Part shown: piece after piece, positions 8,915-16,385 of the stretch
Numbering within the stretch: the stretch's first letter is position 1
Layout: each line of letters starts with the position of its first letter
Assembly (NCBI RefSeq): GCF_900113945.1
Contig: NZ_FORG01000004.1
Coordinates: 186,001 to 250,000 of the forward strand
Source of the DNA: Xenorhabdus mauleonii
Lineage (GTDB): Bacteria > Pseudomonadota > Gammaproteobacteria > Enterobacterales > Enterobacteriaceae
Direction of reading: 5' to 3'
DNA length: 64,000 nt
The notes under the pieces: generated by a model
Database searches by the model: none
The model's input: only the letters and a program-made list of their open reading frames with translations
Told to the model about the DNA's origin: nothing
Translations under genes and position numbers: made by a program

Positions 8915-9376
8915 ATGAATGCCAAGATTATTTCTCTACATAACCTTTCGAACGCACTGCAACCCACCAGAAGAGCATGGAAACAGGCTGCAGGTCTGGT
9001 TACTGCCCAACACAATATTTCAATGGCTCTGGCGACAGTCGTGATCCATGTCAACCGTCAGACTGAAGGTATTAACCAGCGTGATCTGGCTGAGCTCGTG
9101 GGAGTGAATCCCGGAGCACTGGTCCGGTTGCTGGATCAGGCGACTGAAGCAGGCTATCTGGAACGCCGGGAAGGGGAGAACGACCGCCGTTATAAGACGC
9201 TGCATATCCTGCCGGAAGGTGCCAGACTGGCGCAACAACTGGAGGATGCAGCCGATAAACTGCGTCTGGAATTGATGGCGGATGTGCCACAGGAAGACAT
9301 TGACGCGGCTACGCGCATATTACGCTTGTTCGAGGAACGAGCCTTACATTACTTTAAGAATAGCGAAAATGAGTAG
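8915..9376 (+). CDS. MarR-family transcriptional regulator (SlyA-like)
   Basis: The 153-aa protein has a winged helix centred on INQRDLAELVGVNPGALVRLLDQ and the wing ERREGENDRRYKTLHI, with the DRR triad typical of MarR/SlyA. It leads an operon with a FUSC pump remnant, a DUF1656 protein and a HlyD adaptor, mirroring the slyA-ydhIJK arrangement. The likely role is repression of this efflux operon and of itself through the inverted repeat upstream, with release by an aromatic or phenolic ligand. The stop overlaps the region where the pump remnant starts. Confidence 0.87.
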   Translation: MNAKIISLHNLSNALQPTRRAWKQAAGLVTAQHNISMALATVVIHVNRQTEGINQRDLAELVGVNPGALVRLLDQATEAGYLERREGENDRRYKTLHILPEGARLAQQLEDAADKLRLELMADVPQEDIDAATRILRLFEERALHYFKNSENE

Positions 9377-9378
9377 CA

Positions 9379-9555
9379 ATGCCCGGAAAAGCAGAGTTGT
9401 TATATAGTAGTAAGCTTTTTATTTCTGCCATGCTGGCATTCGGCTTGGCCGAAAGTATTGGCCTTCTTAATCCTTACTGGGCAATGGTGACATGTTGTGT
9501 ACTGAACAACGCTGTCAGTGGTTCAGTGCGAGCCCGCGCAGTCTATCTCCGTTAA
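9379..9555 (+). pseudogene. FUSC-family efflux pump remnant (N-terminal stub)
   Basis: From an ATG at 9379 a frame of 58 codons reads PGKAELLYSSKLF, then GLLNPYWAMVTCCVLNNAVS and VRARAVYLR before a stop. This matches the first two membrane segments of FUSC/AaeB/YdhK aromatic-acid exporters (the NPYWA...SGA.R motif), which are normally over 600 aa. The remaining 90 percent of the gene is absent, because the next gene starts 51 bases later. The efflux system therefore lacks its inner-membrane pump here unless a partner is encoded elsewhere. Confidence 0.72.
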
Positions 9556-9606
9556 CACGTTTGCGACTTCTGCATTTTCCTGACAGTACCAGCTGGACTC
9601 CAATTC

Positions 9607-9819
9607 ATGATTAGTGAGATTAATATCGATGGCATCTTTATTTCGCCATTACTGTTGTGCCTTGCGCTGGCTTTTCCAGCAAGACTGTTGACTTCCCGGT
9701 TGATGGAACATCTAGGATGTTACCGGCTTATCGCACAACGTCCGCTTTTTGATACATGCCTGTTTTTGATCCTGACAGGTGTTTTTTCCCTGACATTAAA
9801 ATATATTTCTGTTTCCTGA
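9607..9819 (+). CDS. DUF1656 small membrane protein (AaeX/YdhI family)
   Basis: This 70-aa protein has two hydrophobic helices and the family pattern EINIDGIFISPLLLCLALAF near the N-terminus. DUF1656 proteins always sit beside HlyD and FUSC genes in AaeXAB/YdhIJK-type efflux operons; their biochemical role is not known. It starts eight bases before the HlyD gene in the same unit, downstream of the truncated pump gene. Confidence 0.8.
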   Translation: MISEINIDGIFISPLLLCLALAFPARLLTSRLMEHLGCYRLIAQRPLFDTCLFLILTGVFSLTLKYISVS

Positions 9820-9826
9820 GGTTATT

Positions 9827-10711
9827 ATGCAGTACAGACAACTTACCGGCTGGTTAAGGAAGTCCATCACGCTATTGGCTTTTATTGCTGCCGCGTATGT
9901 ATTATGGCAGCTTTATCTATATTATGTTTATGCTCCGCAAACCAGAGATGGAAAAATTACCGCAGATGTTGTCCCTTTGTCGACGGATGTTTCGGGCATC
10001 GTCTCCCGCGTATATGTCCAGGATAACCAGCGGGTTCATAAGGGACAACTGCTGGTTAGCTTGGATAAGGTGCGTCTGGTTAACGCGGTGGAGCAGGCCA
10101 ACGCGACAGTGGAACAGGCCAGAATAAAACTGGTAACAGCACGTCGGGAAAACCAACGCTATCAATCGCTTAAAAATGCTATTTCGCAGCAGGAGCAGGA
10201 CAACAAGAGTGATGCGCTGTCGCTGGCGAAGGCAGATTTGGACCAAGCGATCGCCGATCAGAAACTGGCTGCGATCAACCTTCAACGCAGCGATCTCTAT
10301 GCGCCCGTGGATGGCATTATTACAAATTTCTCTTTGCGTCCGGGGCATTATGCTACTGCTGGTCAGCCGGTAATGGCGTTAGTAGATTCCGGTAGTTTTT
10401 TCGTCGCCGGATATTTTGAAGAAACAAAACTTGGCAAAATAAGAGTCGGAGACTCTGCCTCGATCCGTATTATGGGTGAATCTCAGGTGGTCAAGGGGCA
10501 TGTCGAAAGCCTGGCTGCGGGCATCAACGACAGCGAACGCACGACCACATCCGGGACGCTGCTGGCGAATGTTAATCCCACATTCAGCTGGATCCGCCTG
10601 GCACAACGCATTCCTGTGCGTATTAAAATTGACAGTGTGCCTGAAGGTATAACCTTAATTGCAGGAAGAACCGTTTCTGTTGTTATCGACGAAAAAAATC
10701 ATTCCAACTGA
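9827..10711 (+). CDS. HlyD-family membrane fusion protein of an efflux system (YdhJ/AaeA-like)
   Basis: The 294-aa protein has one N-terminal membrane anchor (residues about 13-33), then the lipoyl-like motif DGKITADVVPLSTDVSGIVS, a coiled-coil hairpin (about 85-150) and the barrel motif SDLYAPVDGIITNFSLRPG. It is the periplasmic adaptor of a FUSC-type exporter of aromatic acids. The pump gene upstream is reduced to a stub, so this adaptor either works with another pump or is dying. Confidence 0.88.
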   Translation: MQYRQLTGWLRKSITLLAFIAAAYVLWQLYLYYVYAPQTRDGKITADVVPLSTDVSGIVSRVYVQDNQRVHKGQLLVSLDKVRLVNAVEQANATVEQARIKLVTARRENQRYQSLKNAISQQEQDNKSDALSLAKADLDQAIADQKLAAINLQRSDLYAPVDGIITNFSLRPGHYATAGQPVMALVDSGSFFVAGYFEETKLGKIRVGDSASIRIMGESQVVKGHVESLAAGINDSERTTTSGTLLANVNPTFSWIRLAQRIPVRIKIDSVPEGITLIAGRTVSVVIDEKNHSN

Positions 10712-10846
10712 ACTGAGCTGTCAAAACAGTTCGCCAACACTTGTGACCGTCGTGCTGAATCAGATTAAATTGAATTTCAGGAGTTTTTGTCGATTGACTG
10801 TATTGCCGATTTTTGTGATGAAAAACTAATTAGGCTGGAATTGTGT

Positions 10847-11055
10847 CAGCAGATTACACATCCGGGTGAGATTATCGCCAGAGATTTGTAGGATATAGAA
10901 ATGAACTGTGAGGTTTTCACAGACAGAAGTGGATTGACAGATTCTGAGGCGAGATCGTTGTTGGTTAGGAAAGGGGGGATTTTAATCTGGAGATTGCTAA
11001 TCGAATTTCCTCTGTATGGGGGAGTACGCCAGATGTTTGTTGCATCTACAGCAGC
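10847..11055 (+). pseudogene. HigA/VapI-type antitoxin relic
   Basis: Broken frames read QQITHPGEIIARDL, a stop, then RSGLTDSEARSLL, and in a shifted frame NRISSVWGSTPDVCCIYSS. These correspond in order to the HPGEIL, helix-turn-helix and FGSTPDVWL..Q.AYDL segments of HigA-type antitoxins that accompany HigB/RelE toxins. There is one in-frame stop and at least one frameshift, and no toxin gene is beside it. The rest of 10712-11091 shows nothing more. Confidence 0.65.
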
Positions 11056-11091
11056 ATATAACCAACGGTGATAGCCGCGAGGGAGTTTTAA

Positions 11092-11271
11092 ATGAAAAAA
11101 TTCACAACGCATGAAGAAGTTAAGAATAGGTTTTTCAAAGATCCCGAATTCCATGCAGCTTATGAGGCTGAATTTCAAAACCCTGGCCCTGATTATCAGA
11201 TTGTTTATCATCACGAAGATGGAACTGAGGAGATTGTCTTTGATTCACGAAGCCAGAATGGGCAAAACTAA
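11092..11271 (+). CDS. Small hypothetical protein (59 aa)
   Basis: ATG at 11092 after GAGGGAGTTTTAA gives 59 codons. The start MKKFTTHEEVKNRFFKDPEF resembles the linker that precedes the helix-turn-helix of HigA2-type antitoxins, but the DNA-binding part is absent and the end (HHEDGTEEIVFDSRSQ) is unrelated. It may be a truncated antitoxin or a small protein of its own. It follows the HigA relic and lies about 0.5 kb from dif. Confidence 0.45.
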   Translation: MKKFTTHEEVKNRFFKDPEFHAAYEAEFQNPGPDYQIVYHHEDGTEEIVFDSRSQNGQN

Positions 11272-11342
11272 TGAAATAAACCATATTGATTTTTTTGTGA
11301 AGGGATAATGGTACCATGACCAACAACGTGAGGTTCAACTAA

Positions 11343-11657
11343 ATGAGCTGCGAGCACTGCCAGGAGCTATGTGTTAAATACGTTATCCGGACACCAGAGC
11401 AATTACGAAAGGCAATACGTATTGCCAGAAACGCGCTCAGTGAAGGAATATTGTCAGAAATTCAAACAACCGATAACTGGAACCAATACAGCTTCCGTGA
11501 GTGCGCTGAAAAGATGATATGGGGCGATATAGTTGATTATCATTTTACATGCAATTATTGCGGAACTAAGTTCGTCCTGGGAGCAGAAACCTACCACGGT
11601 CGAGGTGGCTATTGGTCACCCGAAAATAAAAAACCATCCGCAATAATACTTACATAA
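11343..11657 (+). CDS. Hypothetical protein with zinc-ribbon-like cysteines (104 aa)
   Basis: I do not recognise the family. The protein begins MSCEHCQELC and later has CNYCGTKF, two CxxC pairs about 70 residues apart that could form a zinc ribbon, then a tail rich in Gly and aromatics (YHGRGGYWSP). The size and Cys pattern resemble some immunity-type proteins, but no cognate toxin is next to it. It lies about 125 bases left of dif, in a zone otherwise full of relics. Confidence 0.5.
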   Translation: MSCEHCQELCVKYVIRTPEQLRKAIRIARNALSEGILSEIQTTDNWNQYSFRECAEKMIWGDIVDYHFTCNYCGTKFVLGAETYHGRGGYWSPENKKPSAIILT

Positions 11658-11781
11658 AATGTGATTATAAACAAATTGTCTAACCCAGGTAATGTATGCA
11701 AGTGAAAAATGAACAGGGTAGCTAACTCTATGATTACATAAGGACGTAAAAAGATTATGAGCTTTATGTTCCATTGATTTA

Positions 11782-11809
11782 ATTTAACATAATATAGATT
11801 ATGCGAACC
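11782..11809. other. dif: dif site (XerCD chromosome dimer resolution site)
   Basis: The 28 bases read, on the plus strand, XerD arm ATTTAACATAA, central TATAGA, XerC arm TTATGCGAACC. Compared with the reverse complement of E. coli dif, the XerD arm is identical, the centre differs at one base (TATACA) and the XerC arm at one base (TTATGCGCACC), so 26 of 28 match. XerC and XerD recombine sister chromosomes here under FtsK control. The Ter sites and tus to the right agree with a terminus location. Confidence 0.93.
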
Positions 11810-11834
11810 AATATTGTCATAGCAAAATTGTAAT

Positions 11835-11879
11835 CTCCGCTCTGGACTAAGTTATTACGACTTATCGAGCGGAGTTTTT
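11835..11879 (+). terminator. Terminator beside dif
   Basis: CTCCGCTC (11835-11842) pairs with GAGCGGAG (11867-11874), followed by five T. An inner TAAGT/ACTTA pairing extends the stem. It lies 25 bases right of dif and would end rightward transcription coming from the dif side. Confidence 0.6.
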
Positions 11880-11940
11880 ACATTGGAAATCGTTAGCCAG
11901 TTAGAAGTCCGTCAAGATATGATTGATCATCAACTGCCGA

Positions 11941-12045
11941 CTAAAATGCATTGCTGGGGCGAAGTTCATCATACGAGATAACGACATGTTCACGATATGC
12001 AGGTCTACTAAGAAGTCGTTTATAGTATGCTTCAACATTTGGCAT
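11941..12045 (-). pseudogene. Glutathione S-transferase-like C-terminal relic
   Basis: On the minus strand a short frame reads MPNVEAYYKRLLSRPAYREH and then ends after RPSNAF with a stop. PNV..YY.RL..RPAY is the closing helix of bacterial glutathione S-transferases. No N-terminal thioredoxin-like domain can be found upstream, so this is a 3' fragment. The rest of 11658-12184, apart from dif and the terminator, contains no gene that I can support. Confidence 0.5.
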
Positions 12046-12184
12046 TGATTTTTTCTTTATATCAATATCATAAATTCTTCTGCAATAATTTATTCAATAA
12101 TACATTCATAAATCAGGACATTTCTACTTCGCCTTGGCATTTGGTGCCATGAAGGTTTACGTTGAAATTTTTTCCAATTCATTA

Positions 12185-12679
12185 TCAAAACTTGGTAATG
12201 GGAAGCTCATTTATATTCATTGGTTCGAGATTATCAAATAAATGCGAAGATATTATTTTTGTAATATCTGACGGATATATTATCTCCTGTGTTTGAATCA
12301 GTTCTTTAAGCCCCCACCAATGGTGGCGATGGATAACTGATTTTTCGTTATCAGTCCATCCATTATTGTTGATTTCTTCTTCATCAGATAACACGATAAA
12401 AAAACGCTCTTTTGCCAGAACAGTTTCTCCGCTGGGGAGGGTCATTTCAAAAGCTCTCTGCGCAACATGTTTCCCAACATTATCCCTAATAATGCCAGTT
12501 TCTTCTTTCAGTTCTCTGACAGCTGCCTGTTCAAAAGACTCGCCATGTTCAACACCGCCACCAGGAGTAGCCCAGTAAGACTTACCTGCCAACGCATCGT
12601 TTGTATGTGCAAAACGAAATAACAACACTTGCCTGGACGAGTTGATGATAAGCAATCTAGCGGAACAACGAACACGCAT
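12185..12679 (-). CDS. NUDIX hydrolase
   Basis: The 164-aa protein contains a full NUDIX box, GGGVEHGESFEQ followed by AAVRELKEETGI (GX5EX7REUXEEXGU), at residues about 40-63; the glutamates bind the catalytic magnesium. It hydrolyses a nucleoside diphosphate linked to another group, but the box does not reveal the substrate. The HHWWGLKEL segment is common in ADP-ribose/GDP-mannose-like single-domain members. It stands alone on the minus strand. Confidence 0.88.
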   Translation of the reverse strand: MRVRCSARLLIINSSRQVLLFRFAHTNDALAGKSYWATPGGGVEHGESFEQAAVRELKEETGIIRDNVGKHVAQRAFEMTLPSGETVLAKERFFIVLSDEEEINNNGWTDNEKSVIHRHHWWGLKELIQTQEIIYPSDITKIISSHLFDNLEPMNINELPITKF

Positions 12680-12844
12680 ACTTTATTACCCTATTCCTAC
12701 GAAGAAATATGTTCATTCTAAACAATCAGTTATAATGTAGCCGGAGTTATATTTGTAATAAGAAAATCCATGAGATGATTTCCGATGTTTAGATTTAAAT
12801 TCCATTTTCATACTAGACAAAACTACATGGTAGGATTTTTTAAA

Positions 12845-13222
12845 TTATCCATAATTGGGATCCAATAATGCAGTTGGTGCAGATATGTCTAGCAAAGCAC
12901 CACTTTCATCTTTAATAAGAAATCGACGTTGGCCATAAGGTAAATCTCGTGGCGGTTCAGCAATATTGAGTTCCAATTTCAGCGCTTTCAAATAATAAGG
13001 TTCTACATCTTCTACAATACAAGTGATAATCAGCCCCTGACATGGTTTCTGATATGCATCTGGAATAAACTCGCTCGTTCTCAGGAAAGCGGAAACTTGC
13101 CCATGTTTTTCAGAAGACATTGAGATAAACCAGTCAGATTCATATTCAATACTAAAACCCAAGAGATTAACAAATAAATCTCGTGTACTGGTTAAGTTAT
13201 CAGTAAGAATGTTAGTTAACAT
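12845..13222 (-). CDS. VOC-superfamily (glyoxalase/bleomycin-resistance fold) protein
   Basis: The 125-aa protein has one VOC pair of beta-alpha-beta-beta-beta modules: LTDNLTSTRDLFVNLLGFSI, then the central strand and RDLPYGQRRFLIKDESGALL. ATG 13222 (preceded by AAGGG) is preferred to an upstream TTG because VOC proteins of this group begin MLTNIL. It follows a second VOC gene by 30 bases, so the two form an operon. Enzymatic role or ligand is unknown; the fold serves lyases, dioxygenases and drug-binding proteins. Confidence 0.8.
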   Translation of the reverse strand: MLTNILTDNLTSTRDLFVNLLGFSIEYESDWFISMSSEKHGQVSAFLRTSEFIPDAYQKPCQGLIITCIVEDVEPYYLKALKLELNIAEPPRDLPYGQRRFLIKDESGALLDISAPTALLDPNYG

Positions 13223-13252
13223 GTAGCCCTTCTGTTTTAACAATCTAATTAT

Positions 13253-13699
13253 TCAATTAGCGTGCTCATGCAACCACGGAGTAATAGTAACCGCAGTCAA
13301 AATCCCTTCTGGGCTAAGTAAGCGTGTCACTATTTGCCCCCAGGGTTCTTTCCGCTTAGCTACCAACACGCGATAATCTTTAGCTGTCAGTGCATTGGTG
13401 GCAGCATCAATATCACTGACTTCAAACTCAAGCCAAGCTTGGGGTTCTGCTAGTACAGAGGGCCAGTGTTCAGTACCAAAACAAGAATAAGCCGCCTGTG
13501 TTAATGGCCAAAGTGCAAAATGTTTAACTCCCACCAGCCCATCTTGCTCTGTGAGCAAATAATCATTATTTCCATCCATAGACTGTAAAGGCAAGCCAAG
13601 CAGATCCACATAAAATGACTTACTGATTTCCGTGTTACGGGTTATTGGGCCAAAACCAGCAACAAATAGAACATCAATTCCTGCGACATGACCTTTCAT
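13253..13699 (-). CDS. VOC-superfamily protein (tandem partner)
   Basis: The 148-aa protein shows the VOC pattern with TRNTEISKSFYVDLLGLPLQ near the N-terminus and KEPWGQIVTRLLSPEGIL near the end. It is the first gene of a two-gene VOC operon. The paralogue downstream is clearly divergent, so this is not a fresh duplication. Ligand unknown. Confidence 0.82.
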   Translation of the reverse strand: MKGHVAGIDVLFVAGFGPITRNTEISKSFYVDLLGLPLQSMDGNNDYLLTEQDGLVGVKHFALWPLTQAAYSCFGTEHWPSVLAEPQAWLEFEVSDIDAATNALTAKDYRVLVAKRKEPWGQIVTRLLSPEGILTAVTITPWLHEHAN

Positions 13700-13944
13700 A
13701 AAATGCCTCGTTGATATAATTCAGTGAAAAGCATTCAATCACCCCATTCTCAATTATAGATATAACTGACAGGATCGAATGAGTAACTTTTTTTGTTAAG
13801 TTACAATCTATTGATTCATCGCAAAACCATTTAAAAACAATATGATAAATTTATCTTGGGAAAAAGTTTTCTTGACTAGAAGGAAATAATTTTTTAAAAA
13901 ATGTAAAAACTAACGATAACAATTCACAGATTAAGAGGACAGTT

Positions 13945-14694
13945 ATGATCGTTTTTGTGACAGGGGCTACTTCCGGTTTTGGTGAAGCAATTGCAAGAAA
14001 GTTTATTGAACATGGTTCCGAAGTTATTGCTACAGGGCGTCGAAAAGAGAGATTAGATGCCTTGAAAGCAGAGTTGGGTGAGAAATTCCACCCCATTCAG
14101 CTTGATGTGAGAGATCGTGCCGCCATTGAGAATGTCATTCAACAATTACCTGATTCATTGCGTAATGTAGATATTCTTGTGAATAATGCCGGTCTTGCTT
14201 TGGGGCTAGAGCCTGCCCATCAAGCTAATCCAGATGATTGGGAAAATATGATCGATACCAATACTAAAGGATTAGTCAATATGACACGAGCTCTATTGCC
14301 TAACATGGTTCAAGTTAACCGTGGTCATATTATTAATATTGGCTCCACAGCAGCAAATTGGCCTTATGCCGGTGGCAACGTTTATGGCGCAACCAAAGCG
14401 TTTGTCAAACAATTTAGCTTAGGGTTGCGAGCTGATTTACACGGTAAAAATATTCGAGTCACTGATATTGAACCAGGTCTTGTAGGCGGAACAGAATTTT
14501 CTAATGTACGCTTTAAAGGTAATGAGGAAAAAGTTGGCAAGACATACGAAGGGGCTGATGCACTTACTGCTGAGGATATTGCCGATGCCGTATTTTGGGT
14601 TGCCACCCTCCCTTCCCGCGTCAATATCAATACGTTGGAAATGATGCCCGTCTGTCAGTCATTTGCAGGTTTAAGTGTGTATAGAAATCAATAA
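13945..14694 (+). CDS. ydfG: NADP-dependent 3-hydroxy acid dehydrogenase YdfG
   Basis: This 249-aa classical SDR begins MIVFVTGATSGFGEAIARKF, as in E. coli YdfG, with NNAG, the serine of NIGSTAANW and YGATKAFVKQF (Tyr and Lys). Family members oxidise 3-hydroxy acids and L-allo-threonine/serine and reduce malonic semialdehyde. AGAGGACAGTT precedes the ATG. Full length and single-gene context match the enteric orthologue, which also lies in the terminus region of E. coli. Confidence 0.9.
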   Translation: MIVFVTGATSGFGEAIARKFIEHGSEVIATGRRKERLDALKAELGEKFHPIQLDVRDRAAIENVIQQLPDSLRNVDILVNNAGLALGLEPAHQANPDDWENMIDTNTKGLVNMTRALLPNMVQVNRGHIINIGSTAANWPYAGGNVYGATKAFVKQFSLGLRADLHGKNIRVTDIEPGLVGGTEFSNVRFKGNEEKVGKTYEGADALTAEDIADAVFWVATLPSRVNINTLEMMPVCQSFAGLSVYRNQ

Positions 14695-14765
14695 GGTTTA
14701 AGGAAATGACCTAGTATTATTCAATGGCACATCTTTGTTAATGGCACAATGAAAGAGGTTCAAAC

Positions 14766-15125
14766 ATGAGCGCATATAGTTCCTTAATTGTTAAAACGGT
14801 TTCCGCTATTGCTCTAGTGTTGTCGTTCCTTTGGCAAGCGCCGGCATTCTCTGCGCCTTGCTCATCAGATAGCACTTGCGTAACCATTAATGGTGGTGAG
14901 AATTCGATGAGCAAGGAAAAGGCTCGCCAAAGCAAAGAAAAATGGAATGAACAAAGGAAATTACGTCAAAAAATAGACAACCGAAGAGAGAAAGAATTTG
15001 ATAAGTACGAGGTAGCAACAGATAATCGAGAGGATTGTTTGCAAAGCGCCAATATTAATGCGTACTGGGAACCCAATACAAGACGTTGCCTAGATATTAA
15101 TACAGGTCGCCCAATCAAACCGTGA
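14766..15125 (+). CDS. ynfB: Exported DUF1283 protein YnfB
   Basis: The 119-aa protein starts with a signal sequence ending at APAFSA and then a short Cys-containing segment. The core KEKWNEQRKLRQK...NREDCLQSANINAYWEPN is the DUF1283 signature and matches E. coli YnfB closely. It is a small soluble periplasmic protein of unknown function. It is followed 30 bases later by ynfD, as a probable operon. Confidence 0.87.
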   Translation: MSAYSSLIVKTVSAIALVLSFLWQAPAFSAPCSSDSTCVTINGGENSMSKEKARQSKEKWNEQRKLRQKIDNRREKEFDKYEVATDNREDCLQSANINAYWEPNTRRCLDINTGRPIKP

Positions 15126-15155
15126 TAGACTTGGCACCTACATCAAAATAAGGAG

Positions 15156-15467
15156 ATGATGGTGAAAAAGATCTTACTGACTGGGGCGTTATTTTTTGTG
15201 CTTTCTCCCCTTGCAGCGCAAGCGTCACAAAAGACAACTTGTGAAAGCCTGAAAGAAGAAATAGCGCAAAAAATCATTAAAAATGGCGTAGCAGAAACGG
15301 ATTTTAAACTTGAAATTGTTCCGAAAGACCAAGCCATAAGTGATGGTAAAGTAGTTGGTCACTGTGGTCTCGGCAAGCAAAAGATAGTTTACACTCGTTT
15401 TACGCATTCCAATACGGCCAATACTCAGGCCTCGACTCTTGCTGATGGTAAGAAAAACCAAGAGTAG
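15156..15467 (+). CDS. ynfD: Exported DUF1161 protein YnfD
   Basis: The 103-aa protein has a signal peptide (MMVKKILLTGALFFVLSPLA, cut after AQA) and the DUF1161 core TTCESLKEEIAQKI...GHCGLGKQKIVY with two conserved cysteines that may form a disulfide. Function unknown; periplasmic. Starts at 15156, 15159 (both ATG) or GTG 15162 all follow AGGAG; GTG has the best spacing. A bidirectional terminator follows. Confidence 0.82.
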   Translation: MMVKKILLTGALFFVLSPLAAQASQKTTCESLKEEIAQKIIKNGVAETDFKLEIVPKDQAISDGKVVGHCGLGKQKIVYTRFTHSNTANTQASTLADGKKNQE

Positions 15468-15515
15468 CATCAAAAGTAGTATTGCATTCGTATTACGCCG
15501 TTATGGCCACTTATT

Positions 15516-15548
15516 AAAAAAAGGGAGCATTTGTTTGCTCCCTTTTTT
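15516..15548. terminator. Bidirectional terminator between ynfD and bioD-like gene
   Basis: AAAAAAGGGAGCA (15517-15529) pairs with TGCTCCCTTTTTT (15536-15548), giving T-runs on both strands between two convergent genes. Confidence 0.88.
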
Positions 15549-15558
15549 ATTGTCTTGT

Positions 15559-16242
15559 TTAGAGACTAAAAGATCTATTATCAAATGCTGATATAGCAGA
15601 AACATCCAGATAACAAGATAAATCTCGTTCTTCTGGCCTTAAAAGGTAAGGAATCTCTCCCACTTGCGGAGCTGGAATGTGACACCGTAACCTATCCAAT
15701 GTCTTAGCATAATGCGCTAAGCCAGGGTTAATCCGATTTGCAATCCAACCAGCCAAAGGAACGCCATCATTAATGATAGATTGAGCCGTTAATATGGCAT
15801 GATTGACGCATCCCGCCTGAATCCCAACAACTAAGATAACCGGGAGTTTTTCTTGTATAACCCAATCAGAATAAAACGTCTCATCGTCAAGTAACATACG
15901 CCAACCGCCGTTACCTTCAATAATGACGCGATCTGCTTTATTGCCCAAATTTTTAAGGCCTTTTGTCATTTGAATAAAATCAGCCTTATTCTTTGCATCG
16001 CAATTGCTTTCCCAAATCATAGGGTTGATTTCTTCATAAGCTACATGAACCGGTGAAGATTTATGTATGACTAAGGCATCACGATTACGTATTCCCTCCG
16101 GTGTTTCTTGTTTCTCTGTTGCAATAGGTTTATACCCTACCGCAGTTGCTCCTTCACGATTAAAAACTTGCAATAATGCGCGAGTAACAACTGTTTTACC
16201 AATGTTGGTATCTGTGCCTGTAACAAATAAGCGCGTTAACAT
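15559..16242 (-). CDS. bioD: Dethiobiotin synthetase paralogue (BioD2/YnfK)
   Basis: The 227-aa ATP-dependent carboxylase-like enzyme has the P-loop GTDTNIGKT at residues 8-16, the lysine of GYKPIAT and EGNGGW near residue 110, all of the BioD family. BioD closes the ureido ring of dethiobiotin from DAPA and CO2 in biotin synthesis. Its place next to mlc, rather than in a bioABFCD operon, identifies it as the YnfK-type second copy; whether it is the only BioD cannot be seen here. Confidence 0.9.
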   Translation of the reverse strand: MLTRLFVTGTDTNIGKTVVTRALLQVFNREGATAVGYKPIATEKQETPEGIRNRDALVIHKSSPVHVAYEEINPMIWESNCDAKNKADFIQMTKGLKNLGNKADRVIIEGNGGWRMLLDDETFYSDWVIQEKLPVILVVGIQAGCVNHAILTAQSIINDGVPLAGWIANRINPGLAHYAKTLDRLRCHIPAPQVGEIPYLLRPEERDLSCYLDVSAISAFDNRSFSL

Positions 16243-16385
16243 AAATTCACTTTTCCGTTTTCCGTAATAACAAAACAGATTGACCGGTTACTCGTTCAGC
16301 GAGCAAGTCTAGAGTGTAGGAGATGTGGTTAAGATAGGGATTGCGTTAGCTCAATGTTTTGCCTGATATGTATTGTCTTTGTCCT

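Noticed and set aside
13790-13815. Reverse-oriented Ter-like string (AGTTACAA then TCTATTG)
   Set aside because: The conserved C of the AGTTACAAC core is missing and the flanks do not match; the orientation would also be opposite to that expected on this side of dif.
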